Translations under genes and position numbers: made by a program
Shown: piece after piece, positions 15,599-24,522 of the stretch
Layout of the letters: every line of letters starts with the position of its first letter
Numbering within the stretch: the stretch's first letter is position 1
Notes under the pieces: generated by a model
The model's input: only the letters and a program-made list of their open reading frames with translations
Databases searched by the model: none
Told to the model about the DNA's origin: nothing
Assembly: GCA_948933715.1 (NCBI GenBank)
Contig: CAQZPH010000004.1
Location: forward strand, 1 to 36,285
Reading direction: 5' to 3'
DNA: 36,285 nt
DNA from: an uncultured Eubacteriales bacterium
Lineage (GTDB): Bacteria; Bacillota; Clostridia; Oscillospirales; Acutalibacteraceae

Positions 15599-16429
15599 AT
15601 GAGACAGACAAATAAAGATAAAAGTATAAAAAAAGAAAAAAACATTGTAAGTTCAGAGGTTAGAAAAAAGCATGGGTTTAAGAGAAGATCTTTAATAAAC
15701 TACAAGCTCAGGCAGTTTTTAACTTATTTTACAATGTTTTTTGTGGTATCATTTTTATGTTTGTTAGCGTCATCTACGTTGCTTTTTAAGATAAATTTGA
15801 TAGAAGTGCAAGGCGATGAGGTCTGTGATGCTCAGGCCTTAATAGAGAAAAGTGGAATAAAAACTGGAGACAATCTTTTCTTTATTAAAAAAGACGAGGT
15901 AAAGTCAAAGTTAGAAAAAGAAATACCTATTATAGAAGATGTTACAATAAAAAAGAGGATCCCAAGCAAAGTTATTATAAATATAAAAAAGGCTAATAAA
16001 ATTTTTGACGTAGAATATGAAAATAATCATATTTATACTAATGAGAAAGGTAAAGTTTTAGAAGTATCAAGCGAACGTGATGATAATTTGATACTTCTGC
16101 GAGGTATTGGGGTTAAGTCTTTTTCTACAGGAGAGAAAATTTTGTATGTGGATGAGTCTATGTCTTCTAAAATATCAGAGATATTAAATCAGATGAATGC
16201 AAAAGAGTTAGACAAGATTAAAGGGATAGATTTTAGTGATGAACTGAATATTATGATTGATTATGACAAGAGAATAAAGATGAATTTTGGAATGTATGAA
16301 AGAATTGACTATAAAATAAGGACAGCAGCAGAACTTTTAAATAATAAAATAGGAAAAGGAGAAAGCGGAATTTTAGATCTTTCTGTTGTATCTAAAGAAA
16401 ATCGGTCATATTTTACTCCTATTTATTAA
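15599..16429 (+). CDS. divIB: FtsQ/DivIB-type division protein with POTRA domain
   Basis: DivIB/FtsQ is a single-pass septal protein that links early and late divisome parts through FtsL and DivIC. There is a basic cytoplasmic head (1-40), a transmembrane helix at about 41-63, a POTRA domain at about 64-135 (INLIEVQGDEVCDAQALIEK, then DNLFFIKKDEVKSKLEKEIP and IPSKVIINIKKANK), and a beta domain to the end. Length is 276 aa, in the normal range. The start ATG 15599 lies 6 nt after the murA stop. It is next to last in the dcw operon; ftsA, often between ftsQ and ftsZ, is missing. Confidence 0.9.
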   Translation: MRQTNKDKSIKKEKNIVSSEVRKKHGFKRRSLINYKLRQFLTYFTMFFVVSFLCLLASSTLLFKINLIEVQGDEVCDAQALIEKSGIKTGDNLFFIKKDEVKSKLEKEIPIIEDVTIKKRIPSKVIINIKKANKIFDVEYENNHIYTNEKGKVLEVSSERDDNLILLRGIGVKSFSTGEKILYVDESMSSKISEILNQMNAKELDKIKGIDFSDELNIMIDYDKRIKMNFGMYERIDYKIRTAAELLNNKIGKGESGILDLSVVSKENRSYFTPIY

Positions 16430-16626
16430 AAAAATAAGTTAATTGCCGATTTCGTGTAAAATGTTGGTGAATAGGGCAAATTAATGTTAATTATTCGCAA
16501 AAAGAAATAAATTTTATTAAATATATTGAAATTTTTATAATAATATGTTAAATTTAATTTATAGGTATATTTTAAGAAAAGAATTGTCAATTAAAACATA
16601 AGAATTATAAATTGGGGGGAATACAT

Positions 16627-17841
16627 ATGCCATTTGAGTTGGAAAATGATTTTGATAATATAGTGCAAATTAAAGTAATAGGTGTTGGTGGGGGCGGAGG
16701 AAACGCCCTTGATCGAATGGTTATGGCTGGAGTGAAATGCGTGGAGTTTGTTTCTGTTAATACGGACAAGCAGGCATTGCAAAGGTCAAAGGCTACTCAG
16801 AAAATTCAAATAGGCGAAAAAATTACCCATGGTAAGGGTGCAGGTTCAAAACCAGAGATAGGCCAAAAGGCAGCAGACGAAAATAGAGAAGAAATAGCAA
16901 ACGCCATTAGAGGAACAGATATGGTGTTTATAACAGCTGGTATGGGTGGAGGAACTGGTACTGGTGCAGCACCTGTAGTAGCACAAATAGCAAGAGAACT
17001 AGGCATACTTACAATAGGAATAGTTACTAAACCGTTTGCTTTTGAAGGTAAAAGAAGAATGGAACAAGCAGAAGCTGGAATAGCAAATTTAAGGGAACAT
17101 GTTGATTCATTGGTAATTATACCGAATGAAAGATTAAAGTTCGCTAGTGAGCAAAGAATTACTTTGCTTAATGCTTTTTCAGTTGCAGATGATGTATTGC
17201 GTCAAGGTGTGCAAAGTATATCTGATCTTATTTTATTGCCAGGGCTTGTAAATCTAGACTTTGCTGATGTAACAGCAGTAATGAAAGATGCAGGATATGC
17301 ACATATGGGTGTAGGAAGAGCTTCAGGCAAAGATAAGGCACAGGCTGCAGCAAATACTGCGATATCAAGCCCATTGTTAGAAACAGCTATAAATGGAGCT
17401 AAAGGAGTTATCATTAACATCACATCTTCACCAGACATTGGTCTTGATGAGATAGAGGTAGCTTCAACTATGATAGCTGAGCAAGCGGATCCAGAAGCCA
17501 ACATTATTTGGGGTGCAGCTTTTGATGAAAATATGGAAGATGAAATAAGTGTTACTGTAATTGCTACAGGATTTTCCACCAAAAATATTTCAGAGTTTAC
17601 ACCTGCTACTAAATTGGCTTTTGAAGGGAATTTTAGTAGTGAAAGGGTCGTAGAACCACCCGCTCCTGTACCTGTGGTTCCCTCTATTGAACCTGAAAGA
17701 GAACCTGAACATGACAATGACGTAGTTGTTGCGGAAGTACAAGAAACAAATACACGGCCCGGACAAGCTACAAGTTATATTGATGATCAAGAAGAGGAAG
17801 ACACTTTCTACGATATAATGTCTATTTTTAATAGAAAATAA
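16627..17841 (+). CDS. ftsZ: Cell division GTPase FtsZ
   Basis: FtsZ is the tubulin-like GTPase that forms the Z ring at midcell. Seen: the N-terminal nucleotide loop VIGVGGGGGNALDRM, the tubulin signature GMGGGTGTGAAPVVA, the T7-loop region with NLDFADVTAVMKDAG, a variable acidic linker (about 330-390), and a short C-terminal peptide (FYDIMSIFNRK) that replaces the usual DIPxFLR form. I use ATG 16627 (404 aa), since the in-frame TTG at 16612 overlaps the GGGGGGA ribosome site. A 197-nt gap before it may hold its own promoter, but no clean one is seen. A strong terminator follows. Confidence 0.97.
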   Translation: MPFELENDFDNIVQIKVIGVGGGGGNALDRMVMAGVKCVEFVSVNTDKQALQRSKATQKIQIGEKITHGKGAGSKPEIGQKAADENREEIANAIRGTDMVFITAGMGGGTGTGAAPVVAQIARELGILTIGIVTKPFAFEGKRRMEQAEAGIANLREHVDSLVIIPNERLKFASEQRITLLNAFSVADDVLRQGVQSISDLILLPGLVNLDFADVTAVMKDAGYAHMGVGRASGKDKAQAAANTAISSPLLETAINGAKGVIINITSSPDIGLDEIEVASTMIAEQADPEANIIWGAAFDENMEDEISVTVIATGFSTKNISEFTPATKLAFEGNFSSERVVEPPAPVPVVPSIEPEREPEHDNDVVVAEVQETNTRPGQATSYIDDQEEEDTFYDIMSIFNRK

Positions 17842-17858
17842 ATTATATAGTCTTAATA

Positions 17859-17900
17859 ACCGTCCCTGGAACATAATGTGTGTTCCAGGGACGGTGTTTT
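17859..17900 (+). terminator. Terminator after ftsZ
   Basis: A perfect 15-bp stem (ACCGTCCCTGGAACA 17859-17873, TGTTCCAGGGACGGT 17881-17895) with a 7-nt loop and a trailing GTTTTG run closes the dcw cluster. Confidence 0.85.
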
Positions 17901-18044
17901 GTTAACAAAAAGTTTAGCGCAGATTTTAAAAATTTTGTTACGAAATGAGATTTTGATCTTAGTGCTTTTAAAGAAGCAAACTCCGATTTTTCTAGTATAT
18001 AATTATTTAGAATTATATAAATCCATTAATCGGAGGAGATTTCT

Positions 18045-19511
18045 TTGAAAAAGTTAATATCAGTCATATTGTCAGGCTCCATTGCTTTGTGTGGAAGTTT
18101 ACCGTGTTGGGCAGAGGGACTAGAGAATAATATCCAAGCTATATCTAATGCTACTTTAGAAATGCCCAAGGATAGTGATTTCCCAATATCTGATACTGTT
18201 GTTCCTGTAGACTTTTCTAAAATAGAAGAACCTGCAACAAAAAAGGCAAAAACTTCTTATAGAATAAACAAATTAGTAGATAGTGTTAAAGCCAGAAAAA
18301 AAGAGTTATTGTTTTTATTGAAAGCAGCATTAGCAAGTCTATTTACTGGTGGACTTGCTTATGGAATTAGTTATAAGTTACAAGAACTTTATAGTCAAAA
18401 ATTGAATGAAGTTTACCAGCAAGGTGGACAAGATGTTGTTAAAATGTATCTTGGGGAAGTTATTAAATATATGCAAAAGCAATATCCTAATTTTTTTAGC
18501 AGTGGGATATTAACTCAATATATGGATGGGGATAATGCCGGAATCTTTAGCATTTTAAATGCTATGAAGAAAATTGAAGATGATAAGCAAAAACAGTTAA
18601 GCAGTCAACTTAATGAATGCAAAAATGAAAGAGCACAATGTGAAGACCAAAATAGTAGGTGTCAAGAAGATATTTTAAATGCTTTGGGTAAGCTTGGACA
18701 ACAAGTGCAGGGAAATATGAATGCTATTTTAGATGGATCAAGTAAAATAGTAAGTAAGCTAGATGAAAGTGAAGGGAAAACTTTAGGTGCAATAGAAAAG
18801 ACACAATTTGAAGTATCTAAAGCTACGCAACAAGTACAAGAAAACCAAAATACTGTTGTAAGAGTAATGAGCCGCTCATTTAGGGATATGGAAGCTAAGG
18901 TTGATAGCATGAAAGAAGATATAAATCAAGAGATATCCCAAAGCGCTAAGAGTGCCATAGAAAAAATAAATGATGATACAAGCGATATAGTGGGTAAAGC
19001 AATGGGATATGTAAATCATAATGTGAATACAAGATTTGAAGAGCTACAAACATATGTTGATAAGAATGCTAAACAAATGGTGCAAGCGATAAATAATAAC
19101 ACGGATGAAAAGACCCAAAGAGTACTAAATGATGTTAATAGACAAACTAAAAAAGCTCTTGATATGATGAGCAAACAAACTACAGAAGCATTAAAAGATA
19201 TGAACAAACAAGCTCAAGCGGCAATGAAAAGTATGAATAAGCAAACTGAGAGAACATTGAACAGCGTAAATAAACAAACTAAAGAAGCATTGAAAGACAT
19301 GAACCAGCAAGCAGAAAAGACACAGAAAGCTATGAGTAAACAAACAAATAAAATAATAAAAGGAATAAAATGCAATTTAGGTGATTATGTTAAACAAATG
19401 CGTAAAAACGGAACAAATGACGCGTTATTAGAAAACGTTAAAACTAATGAGTTAGTTGATGAAGCATTACAAATAGTGCAAGAGCAAGAAGCTATCATCA
19501 CTAGAAATTAA
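18045..19511 (+). CDS. Exported or membrane coiled-coil protein with eight 11-residue repeats, 488 aa, unknown function
   Basis: I do not recognise a family. The N-terminus is a signal peptide (KK, hydrophobic core, likely cut after A23 in LPCWAEG). A second hydrophobic stretch at about 88-107 follows a Lys/Arg-rich region. Then comes a long helical region. Cysteines 192, 199 and 206 are exactly seven apart (C-x6-C-x6-C), so they would fall on one face of a heptad coil. Residues 353-440 are eight consecutive 11-residue units with the pattern MNKQTxxALKD. Such hendecads form right-handed coils or amphipathic membrane-lying helices. The start is TTG 18045 behind CGGAGGAG. It stands alone between two terminators, right after ftsZ. 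A role at the envelope or septum is only a guess from position. Confidence 0.8.
   Translation: MKKLISVILSGSIALCGSLPCWAEGLENNIQAISNATLEMPKDSDFPISDTVVPVDFSKIEEPATKKAKTSYRINKLVDSVKARKKELLFLLKAALASLFTGGLAYGISYKLQELYSQKLNEVYQQGGQDVVKMYLGEVIKYMQKQYPNFFSSGILTQYMDGDNAGIFSILNAMKKIEDDKQKQLSSQLNECKNERAQCEDQNSRCQEDILNALGKLGQQVQGNMNAILDGSSKIVSKLDESEGKTLGAIEKTQFEVSKATQQVQENQNTVVRVMSRSFRDMEAKVDSMKEDINQEISQSAKSAIEKINDDTSDIVGKAMGYVNHNVNTRFEELQTYVDKNAKQMVQAINNNTDEKTQRVLNDVNRQTKKALDMMSKQTTEALKDMNKQAQAAMKSMNKQTERTLNSVNKQTKEALKDMNQQAEKTQKAMSKQTNKIIKGIKCNLGDYVKQMRKNGTNDALLENVKTNELVDEALQIVQEQEAIITRN
19101..19364 (+). repeat. Eight tandem 33-nt (11-aa) repeats
   Basis: Units begin at 19101, 19134, 19167, 19200, 19233, 19266, 19299 and 19332 and encode variants of (M/V)NKQTxxALKD. 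Spacing is exact; the first unit is the most diverged. Confidence 0.85.
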
Positions 19512-19518
19512 TGAAAAT

Positions 19519-19555
19519 CCCCTTTAGAATGAATATTTCTGAGGGGCTTTTTTAT
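19519..19555 (+). terminator. Terminator after the hendecad-repeat gene
   Basis: CCCCTTTAGAAT (19519-19530) pairs imperfectly with ATTTCTGAGGGG (19535-19546), followed by CTTTTTTATT. Confidence 0.75.
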
Positions 19556-19586
19556 TATAATCTTTAACTTCTCTTTAGCTAAATAC

Positions 19587-19615
19587 TTGTAAAAATTCCT
19601 ATAAAATGATAAAAT
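19587..19615 (+). promoter_or_regulatory. Promoter of the recJ-relA gene run
   Basis: TTGTAA (19587-19592) and TAAAAT (19610-19615) with a 17-bp spacer; TG at 19607-19608 makes an extended -10. It lies about 33 nt before the recJ start. Confidence 0.6.
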
Positions 19616-19647
19616 TAAATGTATTTTAAATAAAGCAGGTGTACATA

Positions 19648-21720
19648 TTGGGTATAAAAAATTGGAATGTATCAGTTATTGATAAAACTAATGCACAGAA
19701 AATAGCTTGTGAAAATAATATACCTTTTTTTCTTGCAATGATGTTGGATATAAGACATATAGTTAGTAAGGGAAATATTACGGAATTTTTATCGGAAAAT
19801 GTTAAGCCCTCTGATCCATTTGATTTTATAGATATGGACAAAGCTGTGGATAGAATTAAATTTGCTATTGAGAATTTTGAAAGAATATGTGTTTACGGAG
19901 ATTACGATGCAGACGGTGTAACATCTACAGCATTGTTATATTCTTATCTTCAAAATTGTGATGCAAATGTAGTTTATTATATACCTAACAGAAATGATGA
20001 AGGTTATGGTATGAATAAAAAAGCTATTGATAAGTTGTTTAATGATGGAGTAAAATTGATAGTTACAGTGGATAATGGAATATCAGCATATGAAGAGATA
20101 AAATATGCAACTTCTTTAGGTATTGACACTGTTGTTACTGATCATCATCAACCACCAGATATATTACCGGAAGCTGTTGCAATTGTTGATCCGCATAGAT
20201 TAGACTGTAAAAGTACTTTTAAAGATTTTGCTGGAGTTGGAGTAACTTTTAAATTAATATGCGCAATGGAAGGTGATATGCTTGACACTGATTTGCTGCT
20301 TGAAAATTACTCGGATTTAATTTTAATTGGGACAATAGGAGACATAGTTCCATTAATAGGAGAGAATAGGTATTTAGTAAAAAAAGGGCTCGATTATATT
20401 AATATTACAGATAAATATGGTGTTAGAGAAATATTAAGTATAGCAAAATTAAATGGCAAGCCAATTTGTTCAACTAATGTTACATTTAATATAGTACCGA
20501 GAATTAATGCAGCAGGAAGGCTAAGTTCAGCAGATAAATTAGTTAAGCTTTTAATCTCAGAAGACAAGAAAGAAGCTGAATATATCGCTACACAGGTAGA
20601 AAAAGAAAATGTAAAACGCAAAGAAATAGAAGCTGAGATTTTATTGCAGGTAGAAGAACTTTTAAAAAAAGAACCTAAACGCTTATATCAACGAGTTTTA
20701 ATTGTTGAAGGTGAAAATTGGCACCCTGGTGTTATAGGAATAGTAGCAGCAAAATTGCTTGAAAGGTATGGCAAACCAACAGTTGTTATTTCTTTAATGG
20801 GAGATGTAGCAAGAGGATCAGGAAGAAGTATAGAAGGGTTTTCATTATATGAAAATATAAAAGCTTGTTCTTCTTATCTTTTAAGATTTGGCGGTCACCC
20901 ACTAGCAGCAGGTTTTGAATTAAAAAGAGAAGATTTGTGCAAATTAAAAGAGGATATAATTAAGTTTGCTGAAAGTTGTGAAAAAATGCCTTATCCTGAG
21001 CTAAATATAGCTTGCAAACTTAATCCTTTAGCGCTTAACATTGATTTAATAGGGCAACTTTTGCCACTTGAACCATTTGGAAAAGATAATCCGGAATTTA
21101 TATTTGGTCTTTATAATATGATGATTACGGGGATTGTTCCGGTGGGCGATGGCAATCATCTACGAGTGACGTTTAAAAGAGATGGCACAAAAATTACTGC
21201 AATGAAATTTTTTACTACATTTGATGAGTTTTCTTATGCAGTGGGTGATTGTGTTGATGTGGCGGTTAAATTATCTAAGTCTGAGTATAAAAACCAAGAA
21301 TGTTTAACCATCATCATTGAGGATATTAAATTTTCAAGTATTGATAACAAAACATTAATTGATGAAATGCGTTTATACGAAGAGATTAAATTAGATAAAA
21401 GCATAGATATTAAAATGCTAGGTAATAATGTTCCAAAAAGAGAAGATTTTTCAGCTTTTTATAGATGGTTAAAAAGTCAAGGGCCAATAAGCATGGATAT
21501 ATCCGTGCTTTATTACAGGCTTAGAGAACTTAAAATAAACATGTGCAAATTGCTTATAATGCTTGATGCACTAGAAGAATGCAAACTTATATCTATAAAC
21601 ACGAGCGCTGGTAGGTATGATATTAAATTAGAAGATGTGAACGGAAAAGTAGATTTGGAATCTTCCCTTATAATGAGAAATTTAAGGAAAAGAGACGATA
21701 CAAATGAAAGCATATTATAA
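19648..21720 (+). CDS. recJ: Single-strand DNA exonuclease RecJ
   Basis: RecJ degrades single-stranded DNA 5' to 3' in recombination and repair. The DHH phosphoesterase motifs are present: VYGDYDADGVTST near residue 83, VTVDNGIS, and the namesake VVTDHHQPP. The DHHA1 domain carries ARGSGRS and RFGGHPLAAGFELK. The OB-like domain follows, and a C-terminal extension of roughly 110 residues resembles a winged helix; I do not assign a function to it. The start is TTG 19648, chosen by distance from AGGTG; GTG 19639 would add three residues. Length is 690 aa. Its end overlaps relA by 17 nt, suggesting coupled translation. Confidence 0.94.
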   Translation: MGIKNWNVSVIDKTNAQKIACENNIPFFLAMMLDIRHIVSKGNITEFLSENVKPSDPFDFIDMDKAVDRIKFAIENFERICVYGDYDADGVTSTALLYSYLQNCDANVVYYIPNRNDEGYGMNKKAIDKLFNDGVKLIVTVDNGISAYEEIKYATSLGIDTVVTDHHQPPDILPEAVAIVDPHRLDCKSTFKDFAGVGVTFKLICAMEGDMLDTDLLLENYSDLILIGTIGDIVPLIGENRYLVKKGLDYINITDKYGVREILSIAKLNGKPICSTNVTFNIVPRINAAGRLSSADKLVKLLISEDKKEAEYIATQVEKENVKRKEIEAEILLQVEELLKKEPKRLYQRVLIVEGENWHPGVIGIVAAKLLERYGKPTVVISLMGDVARGSGRSIEGFSLYENIKACSSYLLRFGGHPLAAGFELKREDLCKLKEDIIKFAESCEKMPYPELNIACKLNPLALNIDLIGQLLPLEPFGKDNPEFIFGLYNMMITGIVPVGDGNHLRVTFKRDGTKITAMKFFTTFDEFSYAVGDCVDVAVKLSKSEYKNQECLTIIIEDIKFSSIDNKTLIDEMRLYEEIKLDKSIDIKMLGNNVPKREDFSAFYRWLKSQGPISMDISVLYYRLRELKINMCKLLIMLDALEECKLISINTSAGRYDIKLEDVNGKVDLESSLIMRNLRKRDDTNESIL

Positions 21721-23878
21721 TGATTATGAGCAATTAAAGGAATACCTTGAAAAAGAAAATAAGAGTTATGATATGGATTTAATTGATAAGGCATATAATT
21801 TAGCTCTTGATGCTCATGAATCACAAAAACGTATATCGGGGATACCGTATATTTTGCATCCAACTTCAGTTGCATGTATATTAACAGAACTTGGAATGGA
21901 TACACAATCGATTGTAGCGGCTCTTTTGCATGATGTTGTTGAGGATACTTCATATTCATTAGTTAATATAGAAAAGATGTTTGGAAAAGAAATTGCTGCT
22001 TTGGTTGACGGAGTAACAAAACTTGGAAGGGTACCGTTTTCTACCCGTGAAGAACAACAAGCTGAAAACCTTAGAAAAATGTTGATTGCAATGTCTGAAG
22101 ACATAAGAGTTATTATTATTAAACTAGCAGATAGACTTCATAACATGAGAACAATAGAGTGTATGAGGCCGCAGAAAAGACGCGATAAAGCTCTAGAAAA
22201 TATGGAGGTTTATGCACCGATTGCTCATAGACTTGGTATTAGAACGATAAAAGAAGAACTTGAAGATTTGTCTCTTAAATATCTTGATCCTGTGGCTTAT
22301 AGAGAAATTGAAGAGGCTTTGGAACTTAGACGGGAAGATAGAGAACAACTTTTAAGTATTATAGAAAGGAGAATAACTCAAAAAGTTTCTCCAATTGTTC
22401 CTGAGGTATACTTAGAAGGTAGAGTTAAAAGTATAAATGGTATATATCGAAAGATGTTCATGAAGCACCGATTAATGGAAGAAATTTATGATATATATGC
22501 AGTGAGAGTTATAGTGGATAATGTTAATGATTGCTATAATATATTAGGTGTTATACACGAAGCTTTTAGCCCAATTCCAAATAGGTTTAAAGATTATATT
22601 TCTACACCTAAGCCTAATATGTATCAGTCCCTTCATACCACTGTGATAGGAAAAGAAGGAATTCCATTTGAAGTTCAAATACGTACTTGGGAAATGCACC
22701 ATACAGCAGAATATGGAATAGCTGCGCATTGGAAATATAAACTGGGCCTAAAAAATAAAAAGGATTCTCTTGAATCTAGACTTGCCTGGATAAAAAATAT
22801 CATTGATAATCAAAAAGATGATGCTGATGCAATTGATCTTTTAAGAACAATAAAATCTGATTTAATCCCAGAAGAAGTTTTTGTTTTAACGCCAAAAGGT
22901 GAAGTGGTAAATTTACCGATGGGTGCTACTGTTATTGATTTTGCTTATGCTATCCACACCGAAGTTGGCAACCATATGATTGGTGCTAAGGCCGATAAAA
23001 GAATGGTTCCGTTTGATTATAAGGTAAAGACGGGTCAAATCATTGAAATACTTACAACAAAAGAAAAAAATCATGGTCCAAACAGAGATTGGTTAAAGAT
23101 AGTTGCAACTAGTGAGGCACGAAGTAAGATAAGACAATGGTTTAAGAGAGAAAAACGAGAAGAAAATCTTATACATGGTAAAAATGAAATTGAAAAGGAA
23201 TTTAATCGTGTAGGGATTAAGTTAAATGAATCTCAGATGAAAGATTTTCTTTTGTTAATAGCTAAAAAACAGCGCTGTGAAACTATAGATAAATTATATG
23301 AGGCAATTGGTTATGGTGGAATATCTATAACCCGCATAATGCCCAAAATAAAAGATGAATATAATAAATTAAAGCATAAAGATAACCCGGTAATTATAAA
23401 GGATACACCGGCTTCTAAAAAAATTAACGCACAGGGCATAGTTGTAGATGGAGTTGAGAATTGTCTTGTTAAGCTTTCAAAATGCTGTAATCCTATACCT
23501 GGGGATGATATTATTGGATTTATTACAAGAGGTTATGGAGTATCCATTCATAAAAGAGATTGTGTGAATGTTCCCGTAAATATAAAAAATGCAGCAGAAC
23601 CAAATCGGTTTATACGTGCCCATTGGACTGGTAGCGAAAAAGAAGAATTTAAGTCTGAAATAAAAATAGTAGCACTTGATAAACCCAATATTATAGCAGA
23701 TATAACCACTCAGATTTCATATTTACATGTTGAAATTCGTTCATTTAATTTGAATAAATCAAAAGATGAAAAAGTGCAGATTTATATTTCTATATTAGTT
23801 AAGAATATGGATCACTTAAAATCTATCATTTCAAAAATTGCGAAAGTAAATGGTGTGCTTTCTGTTAAAAGAGCATAG
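21704..23878 (+). CDS. relA: Bifunctional (p)ppGpp synthetase/hydrolase RelA/SpoT (Rel)
   Basis: This enzyme makes and breaks the alarmone (p)ppGpp in the stringent response. The HD hydrolase domain is intact (H52 in ILHP, H76-D77 in ALLHDVVEDT). The synthetase domain covers about 235-345 (YDIYAVRVIVDNVNDCYNIL, KDYISTPKPNMYQSLHTTV). A TGS domain follows at about 391-450, then a helical/zinc-finger region with KCCNPIPGDDIIGFIT, and an ACT domain at 655-724. With both catalytic domains intact it should be bifunctional, as usual in Firmicutes. Length of 724 aa is normal. The start lies inside the recJ end; recJ-relA neighbours are common in this group. Confidence 0.96.
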   Translation: MKAYYNDYEQLKEYLEKENKSYDMDLIDKAYNLALDAHESQKRISGIPYILHPTSVACILTELGMDTQSIVAALLHDVVEDTSYSLVNIEKMFGKEIAALVDGVTKLGRVPFSTREEQQAENLRKMLIAMSEDIRVIIIKLADRLHNMRTIECMRPQKRRDKALENMEVYAPIAHRLGIRTIKEELEDLSLKYLDPVAYREIEEALELRREDREQLLSIIERRITQKVSPIVPEVYLEGRVKSINGIYRKMFMKHRLMEEIYDIYAVRVIVDNVNDCYNILGVIHEAFSPIPNRFKDYISTPKPNMYQSLHTTVIGKEGIPFEVQIRTWEMHHTAEYGIAAHWKYKLGLKNKKDSLESRLAWIKNIIDNQKDDADAIDLLRTIKSDLIPEEVFVLTPKGEVVNLPMGATVIDFAYAIHTEVGNHMIGAKADKRMVPFDYKVKTGQIIEILTTKEKNHGPNRDWLKIVATSEARSKIRQWFKREKREENLIHGKNEIEKEFNRVGIKLNESQMKDFLLLIAKKQRCETIDKLYEAIGYGGISITRIMPKIKDEYNKLKHKDNPVIIKDTPASKKINAQGIVVDGVENCLVKLSKCCNPIPGDDIIGFITRGYGVSIHKRDCVNVPVNIKNAAEPNRFIRAHWTGSEKEEFKSEIKIVALDKPNIIADITTQISYLHVEIRSFNLNKSKDEKVQIYISILVKNMDHLKSIISKIAKVNGVLSVKRA

Positions 23879-23895
23879 TAAAAAGGAGCTAAATA

Positions 23896-24522
23896 ATGTT
23901 AATTATAGAAAGATATAAAGTAGGACCCCTTGAAACAAATTGTTATTTTATTACTGATAACGACACTAAAAGATCAGCCATTATTGATCCCGGTGGGATT
24001 TCATCTGAGCTTGATGAAAAGATAGAGTCTATTGGTAAAGAAAATATAGAGTATATATTAATGACCCATGGGCACTTTGATCATATAAGAAAAGCAGTTC
24101 GCTACCAAAAAATGACCGGTGCAAAACTTATGATAGGAAAAGATGAGTCCCAGTTTACTAAAGATAGAAGACTTAATCTTTGCAGAATACCGATGCCGGC
24201 TTTCGATGTGGATGTTTTATTAAATGACGGAGATATAATTAAGCTTGGTGAAATAAAAATAAAAGTTTTAAATACCCCCGGGCACACTGTTGGTGGAGTT
24301 TGTTTTATTGTGGATAATTGTATGTTTGTAGGAGATACAATTATGAAAGGGACTGTAGGTAGATGCGACTTAAATACGGGGAGTTTAGATCAAATGATGA
24401 GTTCTATTTTAAAAATTTCCAAATTACAAGGCAACTATAATATATACCCGGGCCACGGGGATATGACTACACTTGATGATGAAAAGAAAAATAATGTGTA
24501 TTTTAGAAAGGTCCAAAGATGA
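23896..24522 (+). CDS. MBL-fold metallo-hydrolase (glyoxalase II-like), 208 aa
   Basis: The metal-binding signature THGHFDH (H58, H60, D62, H63) is present, with further ligands in NTPGHTVGG and YPGHGD. This is the two-metal hydrolase site of the YcbL/GloB-like group, which split thioesters such as lactoylglutathione. The C-terminal glutathione-binding helices of true glyoxalase II are missing, so the substrate is open. The gene has AAGGAGC before its ATG and follows relA by 17 nt. Its TGA overlaps the hemZ ATG (ATGA at 24519-24522). An MBL protein after relA is a recurrent arrangement in Clostridia. Confidence 0.9.
   Translation: MLIIERYKVGPLETNCYFITDNDTKRSAIIDPGGISSELDEKIESIGKENIEYILMTHGHFDHIRKAVRYQKMTGAKLMIGKDESQFTKDRRLNLCRIPMPAFDVDVLLNDGDIIKLGEIKIKVLNTPGHTVGGVCFIVDNCMFVGDTIMKGTVGRCDLNTGSLDQMMSSILKISKLQGNYNIYPGHGDMTTLDDEKKNNVYFRKVQR

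Noticed and set aside
16526..16611. Promoters before ftsZ (TTGAAA/TAAATT and TTGTCA/TATAAA)
   Set aside because: The first has a poor -10; the second would start transcription inside the ribosome site. Neither is convincing.
17202..17717. 171-codon minus-strand ORF inside ftsZ
   Set aside because: It is antisense to a strongly conserved gene, has no ribosome site and no recognisable domain.
18045..18110. Lipoprotein signal in the hendecad protein (cysteine at residue 16)
   Set aside because: The residues before the cysteine (I-A-L) do not fit a lipobox, and a normal signal peptidase I site follows at A23.
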